From Pelobates cultripes (Eukaryota > Chordata > Amphibia > Anura > Pelobatidae), in assembly GCA_933207985.1 (NCBI GenBank), contig OW240915.1:125063101-125127100 (forward strand): a DNA stretch of 64,000 bases, written 5' to 3'. The position numbers were made by a program, and so were the translations under genes. The notes beneath the pieces were generated by a model. That model did not search any database, was not told where the DNA came from, and worked only from the letters and a program-made list of their open reading frames with translations. Shown here one piece after another: positions 20,511 to 31,739 of this stretch (within the stretch, counting starts at the first letter, position 1; each line of letters opens with the position of its first letter).

Positions 20511-23500
20511 CTATTCTGCACAAGGTACAGACAAGTCTAATGGGATCCAGGCATGGTTTATTTTAATAAACGTGAGCTTGTCCACGTTGGTTGTGGACAG
20601 GTGACTGCGCTTGTCTGTGATAACGCCCCCTGCAGTGCTAAACACACGTTCAGACAATACACTGGCTGCAGGGCAGGCCAGCACCTCCCAGGCATAAAGG
20701 GCAAGCTCAGGCCACGTGCCCAATTTGGAGACCCAGAAGTTGAATGGGGCAGATCCATCAGTCAGTACGTGTAGGCGTGTGCACACGTAATGTTCCACCA
20801 TTTTGCTGAAATGCTGCCTCCTGCTAAGACGTTCCATATCAGATGGTGGTGCTGGTTGTTGTGAGGTGCTGACAAAGCTTTTCCACATTTCGGCCATGCT
20901 AACCCTGCCTTCTGAGGTGCTGGCGTTGCCCCAGCTGCGTTGGCGACCTGTTCCTCCTCCTTTGCCTTCGCCTTGTGCTTCCACTGAGCCCCTGGTGTCA
21001 GATGGGAATGCCCTCAGCAACACGTCTACCAGCGGGCCGCTTGTAGTCGCGCATCTTCCAATCACGCTCCAGTGAGAGAATTAAGGACTACACGTTGTCC
21101 TTGTAACTGGGATCCAGCATGGTGGCCACCCAGTAATCAGCACAAGTTAGAATGTGGGCAACTCGGCAGTCGTTGCGCAGGCACTGCAGCATGTAGTTGC
21201 TCATGTGTGCCAGGCTGCCCAGAGGCAAGGACAAGCTGTCCTCTGTGGGAGGTGTATCGTCTGTGTCCTCCGTATCCCCCCAGCCACGCTCCAGTGATGC
21301 GTTGGGTGCCACCCTGCTGTGAACACAATTCATCCTCCTCATCCTCCAGAACTGTACCCTGGCTGGCAATTGTGTACCTGGCCTATGATGGTGCAGGAAC
21401 CCACCCTCCAAGCCACTTGTGAATGACTGGCCTGATAACCATGGAAATGACCCCTCTTCCTCCTGTGCCATATCCTCTTCCATCATCGCCCGAAGCGTTT
21501 TTTCAAGGAGACATAGAAGCGGGATAGTAAGGCTGAGAACGGCGTCATCGGCACTGGCCATGTTGGTGGAGTACTCGAAACAGCGCAAAATGGCACACAC
21601 GTCTTGCATGGAGGCCCACTCGGTGGTGAAGTGATGCTGTTTCGCAGAGCGACTGACCCGTGTGTGCTGCATCTGAAACTCTACTATTGCCTGCTGCTGC
21701 TCGCACAGTCTCTCCAGCATGTGCAAGGTGGAGTTCCACCTTGTGGGCATGTCGCATATGAGGCGGTGAGTGGGAAGGCCGAAATTACGCTGCAGCAGCT
21801 CTGATATATCTGGGTAGTTTTTCAGGAATTTCTGCACCACCAAATTCAGCACATGTTCCAGGCAAGGAATGTGCGTCAAACCGGCTAGGCCCAGAGCTGC
21901 TACGAGATTTTGCACATTATCGCACACCACCAGGCCAGGCTTGAGGCTCAGTGGCAACAACCACTCATCGGTCTGTTGTTCCATGCCTGTCCACAGCTCC
22001 TGCGCGGTGTGGGTTTTTTTTCACCCAAACATGAGTTTTAAAACAATCTGCTGTCGTTTCCCCCTGGCTGTGCTGAAGTTGGTGGTGAAGGTGTTATGCT
22101 GCACGGATGAGGTGGTGATGATGGAGGAAGTGGAGTAGGAGGAGGAGGCAATAGGAGGCAAAGAGAAATGCCCTGCAATCCTCGGTGGCGGAAGGACATG
22201 CGCCAAACTGCTATCCGCCTCAGGCCCAGCTGCCTCTACATTTGCCTAGTGTGCAGTTAGGGAGATATAGCGTCCCTGCCCGTGCTTACTGGTCCACGTA
22301 TCTGTGCTTATGTGCAGCTTGCCACAGATGGAGTTGTGCAGTGCACATCTGATTTTGTCCGCCAATTGTTTGTGCAGAGAAGGAATGGCTCGCCTGGAAA
22401 AGTAGTGGCGGCTGGGAACCACGTCCTGTGGGACAGCTAACGTCATCAGGTTTTTAAAACTGTCTCCACCAGACGGAAAGACAGCATTTCAAAGGCCAGG
22501 AATTTTGAAATGCTGGCATTCAGGGCCAGGGATCGTGGGTGGGTAGGGGCATACTTCCTCTTTCTCTCCAGTGTTTGGGAGATGGACAGCTGAATGCTTC
22601 CATGGGACAGTGGGGAGATGCTTGGGGACGGTGGCGGACGTGGTGGCGTTGCTACCACATCCTATGTTTGCTGGGTGGCAGATACCACTGTCACTCCAGA
22701 GGTGGAGGAAGAGGCCGTGACGGCAGCAGAAGAGGAAGCAGGAGGAGCCTGAGACCTCTCTTGGTTTTTGATGTGCTTACTCCACTGCAGCTCATGCTTT
22801 GCATGTAGATGCCTGGTCATGCAGGTTGTGCTTAGGTTTAGCATGTTTATGCCTCGCTTCAGGCTCTGATTGCACAGCGTGCAAACCATTCGTGTCTTGT
22901 CGTCAGCACATTGTCTGAAGAACTGCCATGCCAGGGAACTCTAGGGGACGGCTGCTGCGCTTTTGCACCCTGCCCCCTCTTATGCTGTGCTTGTGCCTCT
23001 GTGCGACCACCGCCTCTTCCTCCAAATTGCACACATCACTCTCATGACCTTCATTCCATGTGGGGTCTAGGACCTCATCATCCTCCACATCATCTTCCAC
23101 CCACTCCTCAACCCTGCCCTCCTTTCCGGTCTGCACACTGCAGAAAGCCCCAGTAGTTGGCAACTGTGTTTCGTCATCAGAGACGTGCTGCGGTGGTCCT
23201 TGCATGTCCACATCCTGACACATAAGTGGTTGTGCATCCGTGCACTCAATCTCTTCCACTTCTGGGGCAGGGCTAGGTGGCCCACAGAAACCCCCGCCAG
23301 CAGAGTCATCAAAAAGCATAAGAGACTGCTGCAGGACTTGTGGCTCAGACTCTTTTGCTGATTTGTAAGGGGGTGAGGTGAAAGACAGATTGCCATGAGC
23401 TGCAGGTACCAACTATGAGTTTTCAGAAGGGGGCCGGGTGGGAGACAATGTGCAGGAACTGGAGGCACTGTCAGCCATCCAATCTACTATCGCCTGTACT

Positions 23501-23706
23501 TGTTCTGGCCTCACCATTCGTAGAGCGGCATTCGGGCCTACCAAATAACGCTGAAGGTTTGTTCGCCTACTCGCACCTGAGGAAAGTGTTTCACTTGTGC
23601 GTGTAGCTGGCACAGATCGACCACGTCCTCTCCATGCAACAGGAGCTCCACCAACACCAGCAGCACCACGACCAGGTTCATGTCCCTTATTTGACGTGCT
23701 CCTCAT
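20511..23706 (-). pseudogene. hAT-1 transposase, broken
   Basis: hAT transposases cut and paste their element by an RNase H-like fold with an all-alpha insertion. Read on the minus strand: a Gly/Arg-rich N-terminus from ATG at 23706, then an acidic stretch (23412-22903). Next is a BED-type zinc finger at 22889-22780 ('VCTLCNQS' ... 'MTRHLHAKH', a C2H2 pattern) and a start of the catalytic core ('HISTDTWTSKHGQGRYI', 22350-22250). Then come 'LVVCDNVQNLVAALGL', 'CLEHVLNLVVQ' and 'CDMPTRWNSTLHMLERL' (21984-21700), and the C-terminal dimerisation block 'LACPAASVLSERVFSTAGG' (about 20700). This gives the ZBED-like hAT layout. Stops and shifts divide it into at least five frames, so it is inactive. 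A deleted relative is at 60272-64000. Confidence 0.9.
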
Positions 23707-23879
23707 TCTTTGCGTTCACCAACCAAACTAACAAATGGTTTGTGTCAGACAACAATGTAACTGCCAATAGTCAAAATTTTTTTTTTTTTTCGTTTATTGG
23801 ACTGCAAGAAATGCATCGCAGGCCGCAAATGTACTATTAAGAATTTTACCAGCAAATAATGTAATGTAATAATTGTATA

Positions 23880-24190
23880 ATGTTTACAATTGTGCAGTAA
23901 CCGCAGTATTAGACACTTCGATTTTCATCTCTGATATGAAGTGCATGCCCCAAAATGTACTATTTAGCATATTAGCAGCAAAACAATTAGAATGGTTACC
24001 ATTGCGCTGTAAGCGCACTATTGGAGGCTTCTATTTGACCTTCTGATATGAAGTGCACGCCCCAAAATGGACTATTTAGCAGATTAGCACCAAGAAAATT
24101 AGAATTTTTACCGCTGCGCAGTAAGCACACTATTTGACTATTCTTTTTGACTCCGATATGAAGTGCACCCCACTAATGTACTAGTTTGCA
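23880..24190. repeat. Subterminal tandem repeats of hAT-1
   Basis: Three imperfect units of about 110-120 bp, each with 'gatatgaagtgca(tg/cg)ccccaaaatg', 'actatttagca' and a 'gcgcagtaagc(g)cacta' block. The same unit occurs near 63475-63860 in the related copy. Subterminal arrays of this kind are typical transposase-binding regions in hAT elements. Confidence 0.7.
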
Positions 24191-25548
24191 GAATTCTTTC
24201 CTAAGCTGTCCCTCACAGCTGCAGCATCCTCTCTCTACACTAATAAGACCTCGTGTGTGCGGCACTACACGACTCCAGCTTATATATAGAGGCTGGGTCA
24301 CATGCTGCACTGGCCAACCACAGCCATGCCATTAGTAGGCATGGCTGTGATGGCTTCTAAGGGCACACGATTCAAACGCTTGTTGATTGGCTGCCTTCTG
24401 TCTATCCTTCTGTCTGTCTATCTTTTCTACATATAGGAGTATGTAAACTCTTTACATAATTAAGTAATTGTATTTACCCCTTAAGGACGGCGGACGTTAT
24501 GCTGTCCTTTTTAGGGTGTCTCTAAATGCCGGTGGGCGGCATAGAGCGTTCCTGCCGCCCTTATTACTTACCCGATTGCCGCTGTTCCCCATGGGTGTCT
24601 GGGGGAAGTGCCTGAGAGCCCAGACAGTCCCCCCTCGGCAAATTAGGCCCCTGCAGGTCATGTGATCGCTCTGAAAGAGCGGTCACATGGCCACAATAGG
24701 TGTCCATAGTGCTGCCTGCAGGGGGACTGCCTAAACTGACAGTCAGTCTCCCTGCTTCTGAAAAATAAAATAGTAATTAAACCAAAATATAAATATATGT
24801 GTGTGTGTGTGTGTGTAGATTATATATTTAATATAAAAATATGAAGCAATATATGTATATTTAACCCTTTAAGGACACAGTTTCTAAAGCTTTTCTTACC
24901 CTTAAAGACACAAGCCATTTTTGCATTTTTTGCTGATCAAACACAATTTGCATCTGTCATATATTGCACCAACACATACTATATACCATTTTTTTAGAGG
25001 TCAGAAAGGGCTTTAATTTGATGTCACATATACATAGATAAATTCTCATTAATTATATTTTTTTTTTTAAAAGTCCCGTCCTTCTTCCCCCCCACCCCCC
25101 CAGAAAAAAAAACAAAACATTTTTTTTCACAGTTTTGGCAATAGCATTTGCATAATATGGCCAGTTTAGGAAGTAATTCAAAATAAATTAATTTATGTCT
25201 CTTGATTTATAGACTACATATTATGTGTAGGATTTCAGCTTATTTTGAAAGTTACAGGACACAAAATACAAGAACTAAAATTAAATTCCAATGTGAAACA
25301 ATTTTAGAAGTTGGTATGTTTGTCTTGTAGGTTTAGTAGCCATCACAGAAAACAAAATTGCCACAGAAAAGTATATATTGATATAAAGTAGAAATGACAG
25401 GCTCTTTATCTAAGGTTATTTTGACACTTTTTATGTTGCTATTTTATCACCAATCTCTGCTAAATATTGGAGTAACATTTAATTTTTTTCTCTCTATTTT
25501 GGCATATACACCTATAACCGTTTTTATAATGTGTATTTCTTAAAGCTG

Positions 25549-26840
25549 GTGTGTGCTATTCCTGCTCTGATTGCCCATGTTGTGTTCAGCTACATCTGTT
25601 GAGCATAACGATACCCCATTGTATGCCTTAGGCACTATTCTGTGAAGCTACAATGCCATATAAGAGACAAGGCTATTTCAGTTTCTATAGTTACAATTTT
25701 CATAGCTGGATTTGATGGGCCTATGTCTCATTTTGGGGTGTTCTAGCAGTGTGACTGTTCAAATAACCCCACAAAGGGCTTTCATTTGATAAAGCAGACA
25801 CCCCAAGGTATCTTATATGGCATATATTGTGCCTTAACTTGTCACAATTTTTATACCAATTTATTCCAATATTTGTGGTAAGGGGGGGGGAGAATTGCAT
25901 TTTAACATACATGTTGCACTTCTTTTCTTACACTTGATATGTGCCACTGTCATAAAACCCCCTAAATTATGTTCAGTTATATCTTCCGAGTAAAATAATA
26001 TGCCCAATGTATGCCATAGACACTATTTTGTGAAGTGACAGTGCATTAAAAAAGATGTGACAAGTTCAGGTTTTTAAGTGTGAATTTTCATGGAGGGTTT
26101 TGATGGATCATTGTCCCACTTTGGAGCACTTAAGCAGGCTACATATTCCAACTACACGATAAAGGCATGTCATTTCTTAAAGAAACATCCCAGGGTATTT
26201 CAAAAGGTATATTTTGAACCTTAGCATGGGATCATTTTCCCACTAGCTTGTACCAAGTGTAGTGGTAATAAGCATTTCTTCTGCCTTTTTGACACACAAA
26301 GTGAGTTTGCACATTATATTTTGCAAACCTTATGTATGCTATGGCTGTAAAATACTTCATATGTTGCCCAGCTATGTTGTCTGAGAACAGCAATACCCTC
26401 GTATGTACCTTTGCCAGGTATATATGGACATTGTGGGGGCACATTTGAGACACAGCCATTCCAGTTTTTTTTGTTTTGTTTTTTTTTTTAAACATTTTTT
26501 ACGCTGTATCCATGTCCCATTTTGGAGTAGTTTAGCTGGTTGGTTATTCAAACTACTCCACAAACACATACTATGTATTAAAGAATACACCCCGGGGTCA
26601 TTCAAAAGGCATATTTTGAACCTTGGCGTGGGACCATTTTTTTGCTATTTTGTACCAAATGTAGTGACAATAACCTTTTTTTGTTTTTTTTTGTTTTTTT
26701 TTTTGACCCACACAGTGAGCTACTACTGTACATTTTGCAAATCTTGTGTGTGCTATGGCAGTATAACACTTCATAGGTTGCTCAGCTATGCTGTCGGAGT
26801 AACGGACGGTGCCCAGCAGGTGTGGGGTTCTTAAAGACGC
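25549..26840. repeat. Array of about 390-bp units, first block
   Basis: A marker segment 'tgtgctat...cagctacatctgttgagcataac-ataccc' recurs at about 25549, 25939, 26333 and 26749, giving periods of 390, 394 and 416 bp. A weaker copy is near 27215. Intervening segments also align: 'ttttgaaccttagcatgggatcattttcccac' at 26212 and its counterpart at 26618. The minus-strand translations of neighbouring units (26495-26232 and 26858-26598) are clearly alike, e.g. 'FTAIAYIRFAKYNV' against 'YTAIAHTRFAKCTV'. The array resumes at 47370-48240 beyond the L1. Confidence 0.75.
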
Positions 26841-26984
26841 TGACTGCTGCGGTCCCAAAATTTATACTAATTAACATATTGCCCTGAACAAAAATGGCAC
26901 TTACGTGCGTGTGATGTCACATCATCAACGCAAACATGCATTTTGGGGTCAAAAGTCATGTTTAAACCAATCAATGCACAGAGA

Positions 26985-27140
26985 GACATATTTAAAGCCA
27001 TTCTAAGGCCCGGTATACATATAAAATTTGGAAGAGGGGACAGCCTTGACTGGTTCCATTATTTATCTGAACTAGTTTAGCGTATGTCCCTTTTACATTT
27101 ATCTGGGCATTTGGGATGGTGTATAGAGATATTATCCACT
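26985..27140 (-). pseudogene. Small L1 reverse transcriptase fragment
   Basis: The minus strand reads 'SLYTIPNAQINVKGTYAKL' then 'NNGTSQGCPLFQIL', the L1 RT segment that in the L1-III copy is 'LYSAPTARV...[11 protein letters not shown]'. About 45 codons remain. No borders were found. Confidence 0.65.
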
Positions 27141-28032
27141 GCCTTATTTTTTTTTCTCCAAAACCCATTTGCTCTAAATTTGCAGTTGGCTTTTACTTCT
27201 ATAAAATACATATATTTGTATTCAGCGATCTCACGAATACAACATTACCCCCCAAAATTTTATCGGGTTTTGGAAACTTACAGAATCAAAAGTAGGAATA
27301 TCCGCTTTCCAGTTTTCACAAGTTGAAATTTTAAAGCTTAGTTATATTACCTTTGAGACCGTATGGTAGCCCAGGAATGAGAATTATCCCCATGATGGCA
27401 TTCAATTTGATAAAGAAGACAACCCAGGGTATTCAAAATGGGTTATGTCCAGTCCAGGATCCTGATGAAAGTTCTGGAAAAGGACTGAAACATTGATCCT
27501 ACTTTTTAAACTTTGACTTAAACAAAGACTTGATTTTACCTTTATTTTACCATTATTTTTATCATATCTGTAACGGAACCGCTGGCACCCCGACCGGGTA
27601 CCTTCCGCCGACGGATGCTCCTAGTGCTTTCCGAGGACTCCAAGCACTCTGCCTGACACCATAACCACTGCAGACCCCACGAACCGCCGCAGCTTGGTTG
27701 GGATCTCGCTGTCTCCACCCACTCTGGACCCAGGACCAGGGTCCAGCTTCCAGCAGGTCAACCTCTCTGAGAATTCCAGAGAGCAGGAACAGGAACAAGC
27801 TCTTAGCAGAGCTTAGTGATTATACCGTGGGGAGTATAGTGATTATAGCAATCCCCAGAGTGTAGTTCCTCCAATCCCCCAAACATGAGCCGAAACTTCA
27901 TGAAGGTACAAGATGATCTGACTCCAATGAGCGTTTATTACTGCTTATATACAAGTTTTCAGGTCAGAGGCACACCCCCTGGACCTGGTGGTAAACTGTG
28001 ACAAAAGGGACACAAACCAATGGGAACACTAA

Positions 28033-28430
28033 TTAAGTGTTCTTGCATAGCAAGACCACTTAATGTTATCTCACATATATATTATTATTATTATTAAGTG
28101 TTCTTGCATAGCAAGACCACTTAATGTTATCTCACATATATATTATTATTAGTGTTCTTGCATAGCAAGACCACTTAATGTTATCTCACATATATATTAT
28201 TATTATTATAAGTGTTCTTGCATAGCAAGACCACTTAATGTTATCTCACATATATATTATTATTATTGTGTTCTTGCATAGCAAGACCACTTAATGTTAT
28301 CTCACATATATATTATTATTAAGTGTTCTTGCATAGCAAGACCACTTAATGTTATCTCACATATATATTATTATTATTAAGTGTTCTTGCATAGCAAGAC
28401 CACTTAATGTTATCTCACATATATATTATT
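28033..28430. repeat. Tandem array of seven 55-64-bp hairpin units
   Basis: Each unit contains TTAAGTGTTCTTGC-ata-GCAAGACCACTTAA, a 14-bp inverted repeat with one mismatch, then 'tgttatctcacatatata' and a (TTA)n linker of varying length. Units start near 28033, 28097, 28151, 28210, 28268, 28320 and 28379. An eighth single unit is at 28597. The TTA linkers suggest slippage-driven expansion. Confidence 0.9.
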
Positions 28431-30291
28431 GCTAATGTTTTTATAAATGTATGGTTTAATGTAACTGTGCAACAACGTTGCAATTAAATGTGCTATATAA
28501 ATGATAACAGTTACTCCGCCCACTCCAGTTGTAGACTACTGATGGTGGCAAGAACACTTCACACAATTTCCCCAGAAATTGTAGCTTTTCTAGTTATTAA
28601 GTGTTCTTGCATAGCAAGACCACTTAATGTTATCTCACATATATATTATTATTATTATTATTATAGCAAAATTTGCCACCCTAACTCCTCCCACAGTTTT
28701 TACACTACATAGACAAAAATTTACCAAAACGTGCAGATTGTTCCCGATCGGATTGCTATTACTTTTGTGGAACGTTTCGCCGAAAGGTTCACGGAATATC
28801 GTCGTTCTTGTGGCGAAATTTGTCCCATAGGAATGAATGGCAAAGCTAGAGTGGGAGCTGGCAAAAGCTGAAAAATCAGGACATGATTTCTAAACTGCCA
28901 CCACCCCCTTATTTTCAGGCCCACCTACACAAATCTTATATCAAAACGTTCAGCTATCCCTGCTGCCACTAAACATGTCAACGGCTAAGCCATAGTCCTG
29001 ATAGTTTTCACAATATAATCATTTGTTTGCAACTAACGCCGTCCATTGACTCTCATTGAAACTTCACTCTGCAAAGCTCAAATTTGAAGTGCAATTTCTA
29101 AACTGCGACTGTGCCTTCAATTTTAATACTTCAGAGACATACTATGCATCAAAATGTAGGTCTGGGTCTTGTGATTCTCACAATATAAAGCTCTTCACTG
29201 TAGGAGTTATAGTTTTAAGATACGACCGTTTGAAGATGGCAACCGCCAAAATACTCTGACCTGTGTCAGGCTGCAGCAGCAAGTGATGTCATAGACAGGG
29301 CCTTTTGAACACCTGCTAATGTTTTTATAAATGTATGGTTTAATGTAACTGTGCAACAACGTTGCAATTAAATGTGCTATATAAATGATAACAGTTACTC
29401 CAGCCCACTCCAGTTGTAGACTACTGGTGGAGGCAAGAACACTTCACACAATTTCCCCAGAAATTGTAGCTTTTCTAGTTATTATTATTCTTATTATAGC
29501 AAAATTTGCCACCCTAACTCCTCCCACAGTTTTTACACTACATAGACAAAAATTTACCAAAACGTGCAGATTGTTCCCGATCGGATTGCTATTACTTTGT
29601 GGAACGTTTCGCCGAATGGTTCACGGAATATCGTCGTTCTTGTGGCGAAATTTGTCCCATAGGAATGAATGGCAAAGCTAGAGTGGGAGCTGGCAAAAGC
29701 TGAAAAATCAGGACATGATTTCTAAACTGCCACCACTCCCTTATTTTCAGGCCCACCTACACAAATCTTATATCAAAACGTTCAGCTATCCCTGCTGCCA
29801 CTAAACATGTCAACGGCTAAGCCGTAGTCCTGATAGTTTTCACAATATGACCATTTGTTTGCAACCAACGCCGTCCATTGACATTCATTGAAACTTCACT
29901 CTGCAAAGCTCAAATTTGAAGTGCAATTTTAATACTTCAGAGACATACTATGCATCAAAATGTAGGTCTGGGTCTTGTGATTCTCACAATACACAATATA
30001 AAGCTCTTCACTGTAGGAGTTATAGTTTTTAAGATACGACCGTTTGAAGATGGCAACCACCAAAATACTCTGACCTGTGTCAAGCTGCAGCAGCAAGTGA
30101 TGTCATAGACAGGGCCTTTTGAACACCTGCTAATGTTTTTATAAATGTATGGTTTAATGTAACTGTGCAACAACGTTGCAATTAAATGTGCTATGTAAAT
30201 GATAACAGTTACTCCGCCCTCTCCAGTTGTAGACTCCTGGTGGAGGCAAGAACACTTCACACAATTTCCCCTGAAATTGTAACTTTTCTAG
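28431..30291. repeat. Direct duplication, about 0.85 kb per unit
   Basis: Unit 1 is 28431-29313, unit 2 is 29314-30128 and unit 3 (partial) is 30129-30291; each begins 'gctaatgtttttataaatg'. Units 1 and 2 differ by few substitutions, and unit 2 lacks the single hairpin unit present in unit 1 at 28597-28662. Near-identity implies recent duplication. Confidence 0.9.
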
Positions 30292-30341
30292 TTAACATAA
30301 TAACACTCTCACATACACAATGAAATCCCTCCTCTCCATCT

Positions 30342-30387
30342 TGGAGATAATTGGCTTAAGGCACTGCAGTAAACTCAATAATCTCCA
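30342..30387 (-). promoter_or_regulatory. LTR hairpin, copy D3
   Basis: TGGAGATAATTG (30342-30353) pairs with CAATAATCTCCA (30376-30387), one mismatch. Confidence 0.55.
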
Positions 30388-31739
30388 GGTACAGAAAATA
30401 TCTACATTTAACACTAACAGCAAAAATACGTAAAAGTACATAAAAATACATAATTCTTATTATATTACACAGAACCCCCACATTTAACCTATCCCCAGAT
30501 AGATCGGATCTGAGCGCCCAATCTAGGTGAACAATAGACAGGAAACGGGGGAGGGGAAGAAACACACCTTCCCATGGATTCCAATGGGAAGAAACTGTCT
30601 TTAGAAGCCAATAAGCCCCAAATAGTCTTTTTTTTAAATGGCAATACACCCCAGGGCCATAGTCATGAGGAAGGAGGCTGGCAATCAGGTTCCTCCAAAA
30701 GCAAGGGGCAAAGGGCAGCTTGTCACCTAACAATCCAGGGACAAAAGGCATTTCGTCACAATATCGTATATAGTTTACAATAAAAAGAAAAATTTGCAAA
30801 TATGATGGAAAAAGTGGGAAAACACATCTTTCGAACTTTGACCCCCAAAATCTCTTGCGTATCTACTACCGCCAAAAAAAACCCATGCTAAATAGTTTCT
30901 AAATTTTGTCCTGAGTTTAGAAATACCCAATGTTAACATGTTCTTAGCTTTTTTTGGAAATTTATAGGGCTATAAGTACAAGTAGCACTTTGCTATTTCC
31001 AAACCATTTTTTTTTTTCAATTTGACAATTTTTATTTTTGCCATATATAAAAGGGTAGGGGTACAGAAATTAAAGAGGGGGGATAGAGAGGGAAGGTTTC
31101 AATCATGGCATTGCAGTTGTACAGCATTGCTTTACATTAAACAGGTCATTGACATTGACAATCATGATATTGCACTTGTACGGTATCGCTTTATATCAAA
31201 CAGGTCATTGTGATGCTATGTTATGTGCCACCTTGTTGGTTGGTCGGCAGCGGTTACCTAGTATAACTGATAACAAGGTAGCCTAATAACATTTGTGAAT
31301 GCGGTCTGTCAGGGACCATTCTCGCTGTCATCTATTGCTATGTTGTCTTGGTTCAGTCTCTTGATCTTTCTCCGCAGTACTAGGGTGGGAGGGTAGAGAT
31401 ATAGCATCTGGGAAGGGCGGTGGTGTAGGAACCATATACATGTGGGTATTAGTACATATTCGTCTTGGTCTCTCTTTTCAACATCATCTACCTGGTGTTA
31501 TGGGGGAAGGGGTTAAACACGTTTATTAGGAGCCTTTTCTTGTAGAGAGGTTGGGTTATGTTGTGATATGTTACAGGGTTCTTTCTTCCCCTGCATTCAC
31601 ATCTTCCTGGATCTGTCATCTAAACCATTATGCTGGAGTCTGTATTCTCTGTTCATCCCTATTGCATTCGTGTGGGACCTTTTTATAAGTAGGGAGACAA
31701 GCTGCCTCCGAACCAGTGAGCCTCAATCCCTCCCCACTG

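Larger units (their letters stand above)
19734..24420 (-). mobile_element. hAT-1: BED-finger hAT transposon, right end lost
   Basis: The left terminus at 19734 is TAGAGTTGAGCGGACACC. The sister copy near 62830-62857 shows the matching terminus as GGGTTCGCTCAACTCTA. The transposase is read on the minus strand (23706-20511), so the 5' end of the element should be on the right. That side has subterminal tandem repeats (23880-24190) and 'cacagccatgcc...ggcatggctgtg', but the terminal sequence is absent; it fades into other DNA at about 24400. Between 19850 and 20500 a roughly 85-bp block ('atggagaaaaggccttcaca...ctgacccata') is present twice (20164 and 20383). Confidence 0.85.
28033..30295. mobile_element. 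TTAA-flanked tandemly rearranged element
   Basis: TTAA at 28033-28036 and 30292-30295 bound the insertion, and LTR D3 sequence resumes on both sides. It consists of a short tandem array (28033-28430) followed by two nearly identical units of about 0.85 kb and part of a third. Terminal similarity exists between 'TTAAGTGTTCTTGC' at the left and inverted 'GCAAGAACACTT' 40 bp inside the right end. No protein is encoded; weakly conserved open frames are repeats of each other. Confidence 0.65.
27569..30760 (-). mobile_element. LTR family D, copy D3 (minus, interrupted)
   Basis: On the minus strand it starts TGTGACGAAATGCC at 30760 and ends CCGTTACA at 27569. A perfect 5-bp duplication ATATC lies at 27564-27568 and 30761-30765. 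It contains 'ctaagctctgctaagagc', the conserved hairpin at 30342-30387 and the same end as D1 ('gtacc...gggtgccag'). A TTAA-flanked element occupies 28033-30295. Without it the LTR is about 930 bp. No retroviral-type genes are attached. Confidence 0.85.

Noticed and set aside
22539..22808. Arg/Gly-rich plus-strand frame
   Set aside because: Antisense of the Ser/Pro-rich linker of the hAT-1 transposase.
26403..26834. 143-codon Phe/Cys-rich plus-strand frame
   Set aside because: It runs through two poly-T tracts and two units of the 390-bp array; the periodicity explains it.
28033..28430. CRISPR-like array
   Set aside because: Regular palindromic repeats, but the linkers are (TTA)n rather than unique spacers, and the context is vertebrate transposon DNA.
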